A DNA stretch of 64,000 bases from Paenarthrobacter aurescens TC1. Its GTDB lineage: Bacteria > Actinomycetota > Actinomycetes > Actinomycetales > Micrococcaceae. The stretch is taken from the NCBI GenBank assembly GCA_000014925.1, contig CP000475.1, positions 248,001-312,000 of the forward strand, read 5' to 3'. The stretch's first letter is position 1; each line of letters opens with the position of its first letter. A program made the translations under genes and the position numbers. The notes beneath the pieces are model-generated. The model was given only the letters and a program-made list of their open reading frames with translations, had not been told where the DNA came from and made no database searches. Shown here in pieces: positions 25,693-35,300 of this stretch.

Positions 25693-27894
25693 CTGCCACC
25701 GCCTCGACGTTAGCCGTCGAAGCCACCTCCCCCGCGTGCTAGTTCTAGCCGGTATCGGAATATTCCGGTCCGAGCTGGAGCTGGCAATGCCGAGTAGGGT
25801 TCACGCCGTCGGAATCGCCAGCTCACTGCCCTATATCTGGATGGGCAATTCAATTACCGGACGTAAGGCCTCGAGCCGGCCCGCATATGTGCGGACGACT
25901 TGATCGTAGAGATCCGGAGTACGAGGTGACGTTACCGTTACGACTAGGGCGTATCGGATTCGCTCAGCACCGATGGCCTGGCCCCCATTGGTGCGGGCAT
26001 TGTAGTGGATGTCGAAGACCGGGTTTCTAAGCGACTTGGCCATGAAGCCTTGTTCACGGTTCAAAACTGTCTCCCATTTTTGGGCGTCTCCGCGTAGCGT
26101 CCCCTCTGTGTCAAAGGCGGTCTTTTTGAAGAACGGTTTTGACTGAGGGTCCAAGGCGTCGTCCTTGGCGAATTTTTGATCATGGGGACGAAATGTCACA
26201 ACCAGCCCACTCCGTGTGTAATTGCCTGGATCTTGGGGATCGGTGAGTGTTGCGTATGTAAAAGTGGCGGCAATCTTTACCTTGCCACTCAGGCCTCTGT
26301 CAGGCATGGGAATCTGCGCCCGCAGATACCGGCCTGGCGTCAGCTCTCCCTGATAGACGACTCTCACCTCTCCATCGCCGCACACCATGATGTCCTCCAA
26401 CGCACCCGGAATCCTGCCCCAACCCACATCCGCACGCTCGTGACCCCCATCACCAGCGGAATGGATCAATAAGGCCTTGAGAGCGAGCGGACTTAGCCGA
26501 TCGCCGAAGTGCGTCCGCATAGCAACTGCACGGCGCAAGGCTGCCGGCGACGCGAATGACGTCCCCTGTGTATGCGCGATTGTTTGGTCGTCGCTTGATG
26601 AATATACAACGAAGGGTTCGGTGTTACTGCCCCCAAATTCCAAAGCATCCGGCTTGACGAGACCTGGGCTCCTTCCGGGACCGAGAGCGCTATAGGCGGA
26701 TCGCTTCCACCCGTCTCTCGTGCTGTCCGCGGCGCCAACTGCGAACCCGTTCACGCAGTCGGCAGGGACTTGAATCCTCTGCTCGGCAGGATCTGCGTTC
26801 GGCATGCCGTTATTACCCACAGCGATCGCTGCTAGTGCCTTCCCTTCAGCCAGGTAGGCATCGAGCACGGCTGTCCAAGGGTGAACGTCGTCGTCCTCCA
26901 CAGATGAGTAAGGGCCAAGGCTCAGATTGATAAATTCGTAGCTCTTGTCGCTGAGGACGTCATCGATGCGTCTGAGAACGTCATAAAGCTCGAAGGGGTC
27001 GCCATCGCTAGATGCGTCCAAGACCCGATAGTGGTCAATGGTTGCATGGGGCTGCTCTGCCTCAACCCCCGGTTCCAAAGATCCAAATAGCAAGGCCGAC
27101 GTTACGGAGTGCCCATGCTCAAGGTATGCGGCTTCTGATTCACCAACTCCTGGGGCATCAATAGAAGTGGCCCATTTATCTAGAGCGGTACCTGGTTTTA
27201 AACCGCCATCGAAGACCGCTACGCGCAAATCGGAACGCTTAGGGCCTTCAACCGGCAAGGGACAGTTCGATGCTCCGGCCTGGACAGCTCGCTCGATAGG
27301 CATGAGGTGGCGCATCTTCGATAACGGCCGCGCGGCACGCAGGAATGCGAAATGCGTCAGCGCATCGAGTTGCACACTCGAGGCAGCGGCAGGCAGAAAA
27401 CAGAGCCCACCTGCATATAAGCGTCGATCTGTGTCTAATTCGATTCCGAGTTCTCTGGAATAAGCCTCAAAAGCCGCAACGATGTACTCATCGTGTGCAC
27501 GCGCATGAAGAACGAGCTCAACGAGGATGCCTTCCTCAGTAACGTCAGCATATTGCAGATTTCGTAACCGGTCACCGGGAAGCGGCGCGCGCACGCTCTC
27601 GATACGCTGAATGGCTTCGGGTAGACGATTTGGATCCCGGGCAAAATCTTCAGCCCACTGGGCAAAGGAGTCGCGGTCTCCCGCCACGTAGATCTCCGTC
27701 GTAGGGCTTAGGACCGGCTCTCCTTGTTTGGTCCATTTGGCTGGAACAATGTCCACTGGCCGGCTTCCCACCTGACGGAGATTATACGAGTTCAAAAGCT
27801 TTTGGGGATGATATTGGTTGGGTCCCCGTGTAGGAGTCCGGTGACTATGTGAGTTTCGTGTCCGAGAATGGACGCAGGAGGAAATTCACTAGTT

Positions 27895-28173
27895 ATGGCA
27901 CGTAGGCATACCCCCGAGCAGGTCATCGCGAAGGTCCGGCAGGGCCAGAAAATGCTCAATGAAGGACGGCCCCTCATCGAGGTCGTCAAGGAACTGCAGG
28001 TCACCGAGGCGACCTGGTACCGGTGGCTGAACCAGTACGGGTCCGAGAAGAACGCCGAGGCGACGAAACGGACCAAGGAGCTCGAGAAGGAGAACGCGAG
28101 GCTCAAGCGGCTGCTGGCCGAGAAAGAGCTAGCCATCGACATCCTGAACGAGGTGGCCAAGGGAAAATTCTGA
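27895..28173 (+). CDS. IS3-family transposase OrfA
   Basis: 92 residues from ATG 27895: MARRHTPEQVIAKVRQGQ, an N-terminal helix-turn-helix (VVKELQVTEATWYRWLNQYG) and a leucine-zipper-like coiled coil (LEKENARLKRLLAEKELAI). It binds the element ends. A -1 slippery heptamer G GGA AAA at 28161-28167, six codon-bases before its stop, is in the correct phase to fuse OrfA to OrfB, giving the OrfAB transposase. Confidence 0.9.
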   Translation: MARRHTPEQVIAKVRQGQKMLNEGRPLIEVVKELQVTEATWYRWLNQYGSEKNAEATKRTKELEKENARLKRLLAEKELAIDILNEVAKGKF

Positions 28174-29042
28174 GCCCCGAACCACGCCGCCGTGCCGTGC
28201 GCATGGCGATGGAGAAGTTCGGGGCGTCGGAACGCTTTGCCTGCAAAGTGCTGGGGCAGAACCGCTCCGCCCTGCGCAAGAAGAAACCCGAAATGAGTTT
28301 CGAGGAAACACGGCTGCGCGCTGACCTGCGGGCAGTCGCGCAGAAACACCCGGCGTGGGGCTGGAAGAAGGCCCGCTGGCACCTGCGTGCCCAGCCGCAG
28401 TGGCAGGACGTGGCGCTGAACAAGAAGCGGGTACGCCGGCTCTGGCGCGACGAGGGACTGGTTTGTAAACCCAAGCCGAAGAAGAAGCGCCGGACCGGCC
28501 CGGACGCCGGGGAACAGAAGCGCCTGAAAGCCGAATACCCGATGCACGTGATCAGCTTCGACTTCCAGTCCGACGTCACCTCCTGCGGGCGCCACATCCG
28601 CTTCTTCAACGTCATCGACGAATGCACCCGCACGGCGCTGGCGATCGTGCCGCGGCGCTCGTTCAAGGCTTCCGACGTGGTCGCCGTGCTGGAGAACATC
28701 ATCGCCGAAACCGGTATCGAACCGGCGTACGTGCGCTGCGACAACGGACCGGAATTCACCGCCGCCGCACTGATCGAATGGTGCAGCACAGCCGGTGTGA
28801 AGACCGCGTTCATCGACCCGGGATCGCCCTGGCAGAACGGGTTCATCGAATCATTCAACGCCCAATTCAGAAGGGAACAACTCTCCGGAGAAATCATCGA
28901 CACCATGGCCGAAGCAAAGTACTTGGCCGACGAATGGAAAGACATCTACAATCATGAACGGCCCCACGGATCCCTGGATGGAATGACACCATCCAACTAC
29001 TGGAATCAGTGGACCGCAGACCACCAATCAGCTATCGCATAG
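28167..29042 (+). CDS. IS3-family transposase OrfB (DDE integrase)
   Basis: About 291 residues in the -1 frame relative to OrfA, read after slippage at 28161-28167 (continuing ILSPEPRRRAVRMAMEKF). HTH_21-like region near KHPAWGWKKARWHLR, then the rve DDE core: Asp in ISFDFQSDV, Asp in VRCDNGPEFTA and Glu in NGFIESFNAQFR. The C-terminal YNHERPHGSLDGMTPSNYW is typical. It performs the strand transfers of transposition. Confidence 0.92.
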   Translation: MLSPEPRRRAVRMAMEKFGASERFACKVLGQNRSALRKKKPEMSFEETRLRADLRAVAQKHPAWGWKKARWHLRAQPQWQDVALNKKRVRRLWRDEGLVCKPKPKKKRRTGPDAGEQKRLKAEYPMHVISFDFQSDVTSCGRHIRFFNVIDECTRTALAIVPRRSFKASDVVAVLENIIAETGIEPAYVRCDNGPEFTAAALIEWCSTAGVKTAFIDPGSPWQNGFIESFNAQFRREQLSGEIIDTMAEAKYLADEWKDIYNHERPHGSLDGMTPSNYWNQWTADHQSAIA

Positions 29043-29303
29043 CCGCTGGACTGCTAAAGGGGGCCCAATCAATATGACTTCGCTAACGACTGGGGATGGA
29101 GCGTCAGTGTCCCAACGGCCTCATTATCCGGGCAAGCTTCAGGGGGCAGCGACACCAAGTCTTGGACGAGGTCTTCGGTCTGTGGGAGGAGTCGTGCCAC
29201 AGCTTCTTCAAAAGAATACGCCGGCCCCCCAGGAGGACCACTCTTGGGGGCTTGCACATGGCCAGTCAATCGTTCCCCGTATCCCAGCAAGAATCTCTTG
29301 TTC

Positions 29304-30434
29304 TCAGACATCCGTTGCCCCCTTGTCCTCTGCGGATGCATACTTGCGCAGTGTGTCGCGGCTGACGCCCGTCATCTCACTCACCTGTCGCTGGCTCAAG
29401 CGTTCGTCTTTTAGCATTCGGGCAGCTGCAGGACCGCGTTCGCTGGCCGGCATCGTCTTGAACCTATCCTTTACCGTCCTGAGAAGGACTTCTGAAAGCT
29501 CCACGCCATGCACGGCCGAGATCCGGCGTGCTCTAAACATTTCGCGCTCGATAAAACTCAAGGTTTCTCCCTGATATAAGCGGGAAAGCAGGTCCACGAG
29601 TGCGTCATCCATCGCGGCTTCGCCGAGGAATGTTTGAATGCCAACTTTCAAAGCCTTGACGTCCGGCAGCGGGAAGTCGAGCACTACTTCGAATCGACGC
29701 CACACAGCTGGGTCAAGGAGATTACCGTGATTGGTCGCTGCAATTAACAGCGATCCTTCCGGCCACGAATCGATCTCTTGAAGGAGCACCGTGACGAGCC
29801 TCTTCAACTCCCCTATTTCCGTTGCGTCATCTCGACGTTTCGCAACAGCATCGAGTTCATCTAACAAAAGAACTGCTCCAGAAGATCGAGCATAGTGAAG
29901 GACACGACGAACGTTAGACCCAGTCTTGCCCAGAAAACTGCTCATCACAGAGGACAAGTCCAAAATGATGAGGGGAAGATTCAGCTCGCTCGCTATCCAT
30001 CGGGCGGCGAGTGTTTTGCCAACGCCAGGAGCCCCAACAAAGAGAGCTGTACGCGTGGGTGCCAGACCTACTTCCAGAAGCTTGCCAGATTCACGGTGCT
30101 CCGCCACGAGCTGTTTCAGCGGATCTTCAATGACCGGTTGCAAGATTAAGTCGTTCACAAGTACAACAGGGTTCTCTTCCCTTACCAGAGGCAAACGGCT
30201 ATCGGAATCCACGGGTTGAGAGATAGCTTCACCATTTGCAGCCGACCTTAACGGGCTCGCTCGGAGTACATCAACGATACCCTTGGCTAGATCTGGACGC
30301 GATTCCCTATAGCGCCGAGCCATCTTTCGCAGAAGTGCCTGTGATCCTGGGGCTGCCCCCGCAGCGGTGAGCCGTACCAGTTGGACCAATTCGGAGTCCG
30401 TCGGACCATAATCGTCCAGATATTTTGCTTGCAT
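29304..30434 (-). CDS. AAA+ ATPase, IteA type (partner of the S8 peptidase)
   Basis: 376 residues from ATG 30434; an upstream in-frame ATG at 30482 would add 16. AAA+ core: Walker A VGAPGVGKTLAARW, Walker B VLLLDELDAVAKR, sensor LLIAATNH and arginine-finger region DPAVWRRFEVVLDF. The C-terminus (ERLSQRQVSEMTGVSRDTLRKYA) is a helix-turn-helix. It overlaps the S8 peptidase start by 8 bp. In the known defence pair the ATPase and protease act together, and the trigger is not known to me. The ATPase itself is intact here, while its partner is broken by the IS. Confidence 0.85.
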   Translation of the reverse strand: MQAKYLDDYGPTDSELVQLVRLTAAGAAPGSQALLRKMARRYRESRPDLAKGIVDVLRASPLRSAANGEAISQPVDSDSRLPLVREENPVVLVNDLILQPVIEDPLKQLVAEHRESGKLLEVGLAPTRTALFVGAPGVGKTLAARWIASELNLPLIILDLSSVMSSFLGKTGSNVRRVLHYARSSGAVLLLDELDAVAKRRDDATEIGELKRLVTVLLQEIDSWPEGSLLIAATNHGNLLDPAVWRRFEVVLDFPLPDVKALKVGIQTFLGEAAMDDALVDLLSRLYQGETLSFIEREMFRARRISAVHGVELSEVLLRTVKDRFKTMPASERGPAAARMLKDERLSQRQVSEMTGVSRDTLRKYASAEDKGATDV

Positions 30435-30834
30435 AACGTCGACTTTACGGCCAGATGGACGATAAATACAGCTCACATCCAAAATTAGTCCACCTTAGCT
30501 GAACGTGTCCTAACAGCCCGAACTGCCGTGCGTGACTGAGCTCGAATAGAACCGGCCGTGAATCGCCACATACACGCACATCATTCCTCCCGTCCGGCTG
30601 CAGGGGCAGGAAGGATCCCCGGTTCGTGACACCCGTGCCGCTCTTCCATGCATAGAAATCCCGCATGAGCAGCAAGACATGGGTTGAGCAAGCGACCCGC
30701 CTCCGGCACTCTCCTGCCGTGGCAAGAAAAGCAGTGACACAGACCGTCCCACACACGCCTGATCACGCAGGAGATAACTCTCTTGTGAAGGAGGTGCATC
30801 GATCTTGAAAACCAACAGAGCTGGGGGAGGCAGC
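30435..30834. other. Intergenic between AAA+ ATPase and small membrane gene
   Basis: About 400 bp. A 50-codon frame (30666-30818, starting MSSKTWVEQATRL) ends just inside the next gene, but it has no clear ribosome site and no recognised similarity. Promoters for both flanking divergent genes must be here. Confidence 0.4.
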
Positions 30835-31041
30835 ATGGACGTGTCAGGGCTTCTGGAAGTAGATCCCTTGGTTGTCATGGTCCTTGCTGCGTTCGTATTC
30901 GTTGTGGCTTTAGCCCTCATTCTGCTGACCCCGCTGGCGTATGTGGTGGTCTTCTGCAAAGGCCCCAATAGCAATTTTCGGGCCATAATCAGGGATTGGA
31001 AGTCTGAAAGGCAACGGCCTAAACAAAAACGTCGGAAATGA
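30835..31041 (+). CDS. Small single-span membrane protein
   Basis: 68 residues from ATG 30835 with GGGGGAGG just upstream; an alternative TTG at 30805 sits 10 bp after a strong GAGG. One long hydrophobic stretch (VVMVLAAFVFVVALALILL, about 12-30, extending to VVVFC) is followed by a basic tail (DWKSERQRPKQKRRK), so the C-terminus faces the cytoplasm. No family recognised. Confidence 0.6.
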   Translation: MDVSGLLEVDPLVVMVLAAFVFVVALALILLTPLAYVVVFCKGPNSNFRAIIRDWKSERQRPKQKRRK

Positions 31042-31117
31042 GCGCCAGCATCCGGTCACCCACGACCGGTGAGCCTCCGCGGTGGAGTTCGCTCTCCTCC
31101 TCGGCCGCCCACTCCAG

Positions 31118-31648
31118 TCAGGACTCCAGGGTGTCCCGTCTTCGGAACAGCCGGTCCCGATTCAGCCTCTCAACGGATTCTGGCGGGCCATTCCTATCAC
31201 TGCGCCGAGCAAGTACGTTACTGGCTAGCAGCACTCCGGCGGTGGCCATGAATAGGCCCGCTAAGCTCACCACGCCGGAGGCCGTGTTGTGCATCGCTCC
31301 CGCTTGGGCCAGCAGAACATCTTGGTCAGTGACCTCGACATCAAATGGCCAATGCGGCTCGTGGAGCTGCAGATCATCGCACCCAACAGGACGACTGCCA
31401 TCCGTGCACTCGGCGTTGTAAGTGGCCCAGGAAAACCACCTGCCGGCCTCCTCATAGGCGTTATATGCGCTGAAAAAGCTAAAGCATCCGAGAAGGAAGG
31501 CAGCCGTTGCCGCCACTGTCACACTCCACCGGAGCACCCCTTGAGCTCCTAACCTCCAGCTCGCAGAACCCATTGTCCCCTTATGCCGGGGGACCTCCCT
31601 GAGATTCCTGTTGAGTGGCGGGGGAACATCTGAGCTCATGGTTGCCAT
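31118..31648 (-). CDS. Hypothetical two-span membrane protein
   Basis: 176 residues. A polar N-terminus, a first membrane segment near residues 40-60 (WSVTVAATAAFLLGCFSFFS), an extracytoplasmic loop with two Cys (NAECTDGSRPVGCDD) that could form a disulfide, a second segment near 128-150 (VVSLAGLFMATAGVLLASNV) and a charged C-terminus. No family recognised. The start is uncertain: no strong ribosome site precedes 31648, and an in-frame ATG at 31639 is possible. Confidence 0.55.
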   Translation of the reverse strand: MATMSSDVPPPLNRNLREVPRHKGTMGSASWRLGAQGVLRWSVTVAATAAFLLGCFSFFSAYNAYEEAGRWFSWATYNAECTDGSRPVGCDDLQLHEPHWPFDVEVTDQDVLLAQAGAMHNTASGVVSLAGLFMATAGVLLASNVLARRSDRNGPPESVERLNRDRLFRRRDTLES

Positions 31649-31896
31649 CCTTGCTCATGCGAGGGCACGAAAGCGAAACCTCACGACGAGTCGCGGTAGC
31701 CGGACACCTGGTGGCACAATTGAATGGCCCAGCGGTGCCACCCCGAGCCAAGTGGGCAGCGCGCGGGCATCATCCGGTGGTGTGGCTTTTCTTGCTGCCG
31801 CCGACCAGGATCCAAATCCGGGCGCGTGGGCCTTCTGGAAATCAGGATTCTTTAGACTAGGCAAGACCTCGCTAGGGGCAAAAATCTGGGGGAACC

Positions 31897-32192
31897 ATGT
31901 CACGCATCTCTGAACTTGTGAAAAGACCGGACTCAACAAAGCAGAAGTAGCACGGGCGTTAGGCGTCAGCACAGCGATGCTCCGAAACTATGAGCGAGAA
32001 ATTTACGTTATCCCGGACGCCCGCCTTGGCACCTTGGAAGCCCTCGCGGGAGACAGAATCAGACCTACAGCGGAACGAGCCCCAACTGCTCCAACGCTGG
32101 CCCTCGTGCCATCGGTTGAGCTCATCCGTGAGCTCAACCGCCGTGCCGTCTCCGGCCAACTGCGCGACGCCGCAACCAGGCCTAACCCGTAA
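31897..32192 (+). pseudogene. Small HTH regulator with a frameshift
   Basis: ATG 31897, after GGGGGAA, reads MSRISELVK. The frame then breaks near the A-run at 31920-31924, and the continuation KTGLNKAEVARALGVSTAML, RNYEREIYVIPDARLGTLEA and on to a stop at 32192 lies in another frame. One missing A restores a ~98-residue protein with an Xre/Cro-like helix-turn-helix. It lies just upstream of the Type ISP restriction gene and may once have been its controller, or the shift may be a sequencing error in the homopolymer. Confidence 0.6.
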
Positions 32193-32325
32193 CCAGGGCC
32201 CCTGAGCACCCCATATACCGTAGGCATCAAGACCGAGGTGTTCACGCGCCGCCTGCCCATATGCCTTCAGTCGTGGATGAAGCCGGATGAATGACCATTG
32301 GTTTTAGTACGGCAAGATAACAGGT

Positions 32326-35300
32326 ATGGCTTCTTCTCCCTTTGCTGCGCTGTTGGACAGGCTCTACTTCACCGCCTCGGACGAGCGCGACAAGGGGTCG
32401 AGGTTCGAGCGGCTGATCCGGTCCTATCTGCAACTTGATCCCCAGTATGCGGAACAGTTCAGTGATGTATGGCTGTGGGATGAGTGGCCCGGCCGAGACG
32501 GCCATGTCGATACCGGGATTGACCTTGTGGCAGCCGAACGCGACACTGGGGATCTCGTCGCAATCCAGTGCAAGTTTTATGATCCGGCCCGCCCGCTGCG
32601 CAAGGAACAAATCGATTCCTTCTTCACCGCAGCAGGGAAAAAGGAATTTTCCCGAGGCCTGATCGTCTCGACCAGTGATAAGTGGAGCAAACACGCCGAG
32701 GACGCCCTTCGGGGACAGTCCAAACCGGTGAGCCGGCTGCGGTTCCAGGATCTGGAAGACTCCACCATCGACTGGTCCACCTTCGACCTGGATCAGCCTG
32801 AGGAGATGGAGCGCAAAGACAAGAAGCGACCCCGTCCGCACCAGCGCGCTGCGATCGAGAAAGTCCGAGAAGGATTCCAAGCCCATGACCGGGGCAAGCT
32901 GATTATGGCGTGCGGGACCGGGAAAACCTACACATCCCTGCGGATTGTGGAGGACATGGTGCCGGTCGGCGGCAGCGTTTTGTTCCTGGTGCCGTCGATT
33001 TCGCTGCTGCAACAGACTCTTACGGAGTGGACCGCGGAGTCGGAGGTTCCCCTCCGTCCGCTGGCTGTTTGTTCGGATACGAAGGTCGGCAAGAACCATG
33101 AGGACCTGAGCGCCCATGACCTGGCGTTTCCTGCTTCCACGGACTCGCAGAAGCTCTATTCCCGGTCGCGGAAAAGCACCGGGCAGGCGGCGGTCACGGT
33201 AGTCTTCTCCACTTACCAGTCCATTGACGTGGTGGCCCAGGCCCAAGGCCTGGGGTTGGGCGAGTTCGATTTGATTGTCTGCGATGAGGCACACCGCACC
33301 ACGGGACTAACGCAGGGCGATGACGATGACTCGGCTTTCGTGCGGGTCCACGACCAGGACTTCATCAAGGCCAAAAAACGCCTCTACATGACAGCAACGC
33401 CACGGATCTACGTGCAGGAATCCAAGACCAAGGCAGCGGAGAACGACGTGAAGGTCTTCTCCATGGACGACGAGGCCGCCTACGGCCCGGAGTTCCACCA
33501 CCTGGGATTCGGGGAAGCGGTCGAGCGGAACCTGCTCTCCGACTACAAGGTCCTCGTCCTGGCAGTGAACGAAGAGTCGGTCAACAAAACCTTCCAGCAG
33601 TTACTCACTGACGACAACAACGAACTGAATCTGGACGATGTGGCCAAGATTGTCGGCTGCTGGAACGGGCTGGCCAAACGCGGCGTCGACCAGTCCCGGC
33701 TCGAGGTAACCGGCGCCCCAATGAAACGCGCGGTAGCATTCGCGCAGAACATCAAGGAATCGAAGAAGATCGCCTCCATGTTCGCCGAGGTGACTGACCA
33801 GCTCGCACATGAACACGAAGGCTCCCTCCGGTGCGAAGGCGAACACGTGGACGGGACCTTCAACGTCCTCGAACGCAACGAGAAGCTCGACTGGCTCAAA
33901 GCAGACACCGCCAGCAACCAAGACGGAGATGTGTGCCGCGTCCTCTCCAACGCCCGCTGCCTGTCTGAAGGCGTAGATGTACCGGCCCTGGACGCGGTGC
34001 TGTTCCTGAACCCGCGCAACTCCCAGGTCGATGTAGTCCAGTCCGTCGGCCGGGTCATGCGCAAGGCCGAAGGCAAAGAATACGGGTACATCATCCTGCC
34101 CATCGGCGTCCCCACCGACATGGCCCCGGAAGAAGCACTGAAGGACAACCGCAAGTACAAAGTCGTCTGGGACGTCCTGCAGGCCCTGCGTGCCCACGAC
34201 GACCGGTTCAACGCCATGATCAACAAAATCGAACTGAACAAAGCCAAGGACGACAAACTCCAGATCATCGGCGTCGGTGGAGAGGGGCGAAACGTCGACG
34301 GCCAGGACGGGACCGCTCCCGATGGTGCCGGAACCCAGACCATGCTGCACTTCCCCAACCTGGAGGAATGGCGCAACGCCATCTACGCCAGGATCGTACG
34401 CAAGGTCGGCGACCGCCGCTACTGGGAAGACTGGGCCAAAGACGTCAAGGACATCGCCGAACGCCACACCCTGCGTATCCGCGGCATCCTCGACGACCCC
34501 GCCTCCGGGGTCCAGGACGCCTTCGGGCAGTTCCTCGACGGGCTGCGCGGCAACCTCAACGAGAGCATTACCCGCGACGATGCTGTCGATATGCTGTCCC
34601 AGCACCTGATCACCAAACCGGTCTTCGACGCCCTGTTTGAGAACTACTCCTTCGCCGCCCATAACCCCGTTTCCCGGGTTATGGAGAACATGCTGGAGAA
34701 GCTGCGCGGAAAGTCCCTGGAGACCGAGACCGCTGCCCTGGAAAAGTTCTATGCCTCCGTGCGGATGCGCGCCGAAGGCATCGATAATGCCGAAGGCAAG
34801 CAGAAGATCATCACCGAACTCTACGAGAAGTTCTTCAAGCTGGCGTTCCCCCGTGCCGCCGAATCCCTAGGCATCGTCTACACCCCAGTGGAAGTCGTTG
34901 ACTTCATAATCCGCAGCGTCGATGATGTGCTGCGCTCAGAGTTCGGGGCCTCCCTGACCGACCGAGGCGTACATGTGCTCGACCCGTTCACAGGCACCGG
35001 GACCTTCATAGTGAGGCTATTGCAGTCCGGGCTGATCAGGCCCGAGGACCTGCTGTACAAGTACACCAACGACCTGCACGCCAACGAAATCCTGTTGCTG
35101 GCCTACTACATCGCTGCCATCAACATCGAAGCCACCCTCCATGGTCTCCTCACCGAACAGGACCCCGAGGCCGGATATGTTCCCTTCGACGGCATCGTGC
35201 TCACCGATACCTTCCAGATGACCGAAGACGACGACACCCTCGACAACGTCATCTTCCCGCAGAACAACGAACGAGCAGCCCATCAGAAGGCGCTCGACAT

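Larger units (their letters stand above)
27815..29071 (+). mobile_element. IS3-family insertion sequence (1,257 bp)
   Basis: Imperfect terminal inverted repeats begin TGGTTGGGTCCCC on the left and, read inward from the right, TGATTGGGCCCCC, with similarity continuing for about 25 bp (..TAGgAGTCC..). Ends are TG...CA, as usual for IS3. A 4-bp direct repeat ATAT flanks it (27811-27814 and 29072-29075). Two overlapping genes (orfA, orfB) with a GGGAAAA slippery site fill the element. It is complete and looks recent. Confidence 0.9.
25831..29311 (-). pseudogene. S8 (subtilisin-like) anti-phage peptidase, IteS type, split by an IS3 element
   Basis: The 5' part (29311 to ~29072) encodes MSENKRFLLGYGERLTG... 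to LTLHPQSLAKSY; the 3' part (27814 to 25831) resumes HPQKLLNSYNLRQVGSRP and continues ~660 residues. Removing 27815-29071 and one ATAT copy restores a single frame. The subtilisin triad is intact in the 3' part: Asp in LRVAVFDGGLKPG, His in YLEHGHSVTSALLFGS, Ser in QGTSFASPAAL. The start overlaps the AAA+ gene stop by 8 bp, so the two form an operon. RefSeq-type naming for this S8 + AAA+ ATPase pair is IteS/IteA, a phage-defence system. Here the peptidase should be inactive. Confidence 0.82.

Noticed and set aside
27300..27330. CGATAACGGC within the S8 peptidase gene, similar to the dif-like core
   Set aside because: Only the left part matches; the right arm differs (CGCGCGG) and it lies inside a coding region.
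30666..30818. 50-codon frame before the small membrane protein gene
   Set aside because: No ribosome site and no similarity; left as a possibility only.
32242..33294. 350-codon frame antisense to the Type ISP gene
   Set aside because: Complementary-strand shadow of a well-supported gene; no start signal.
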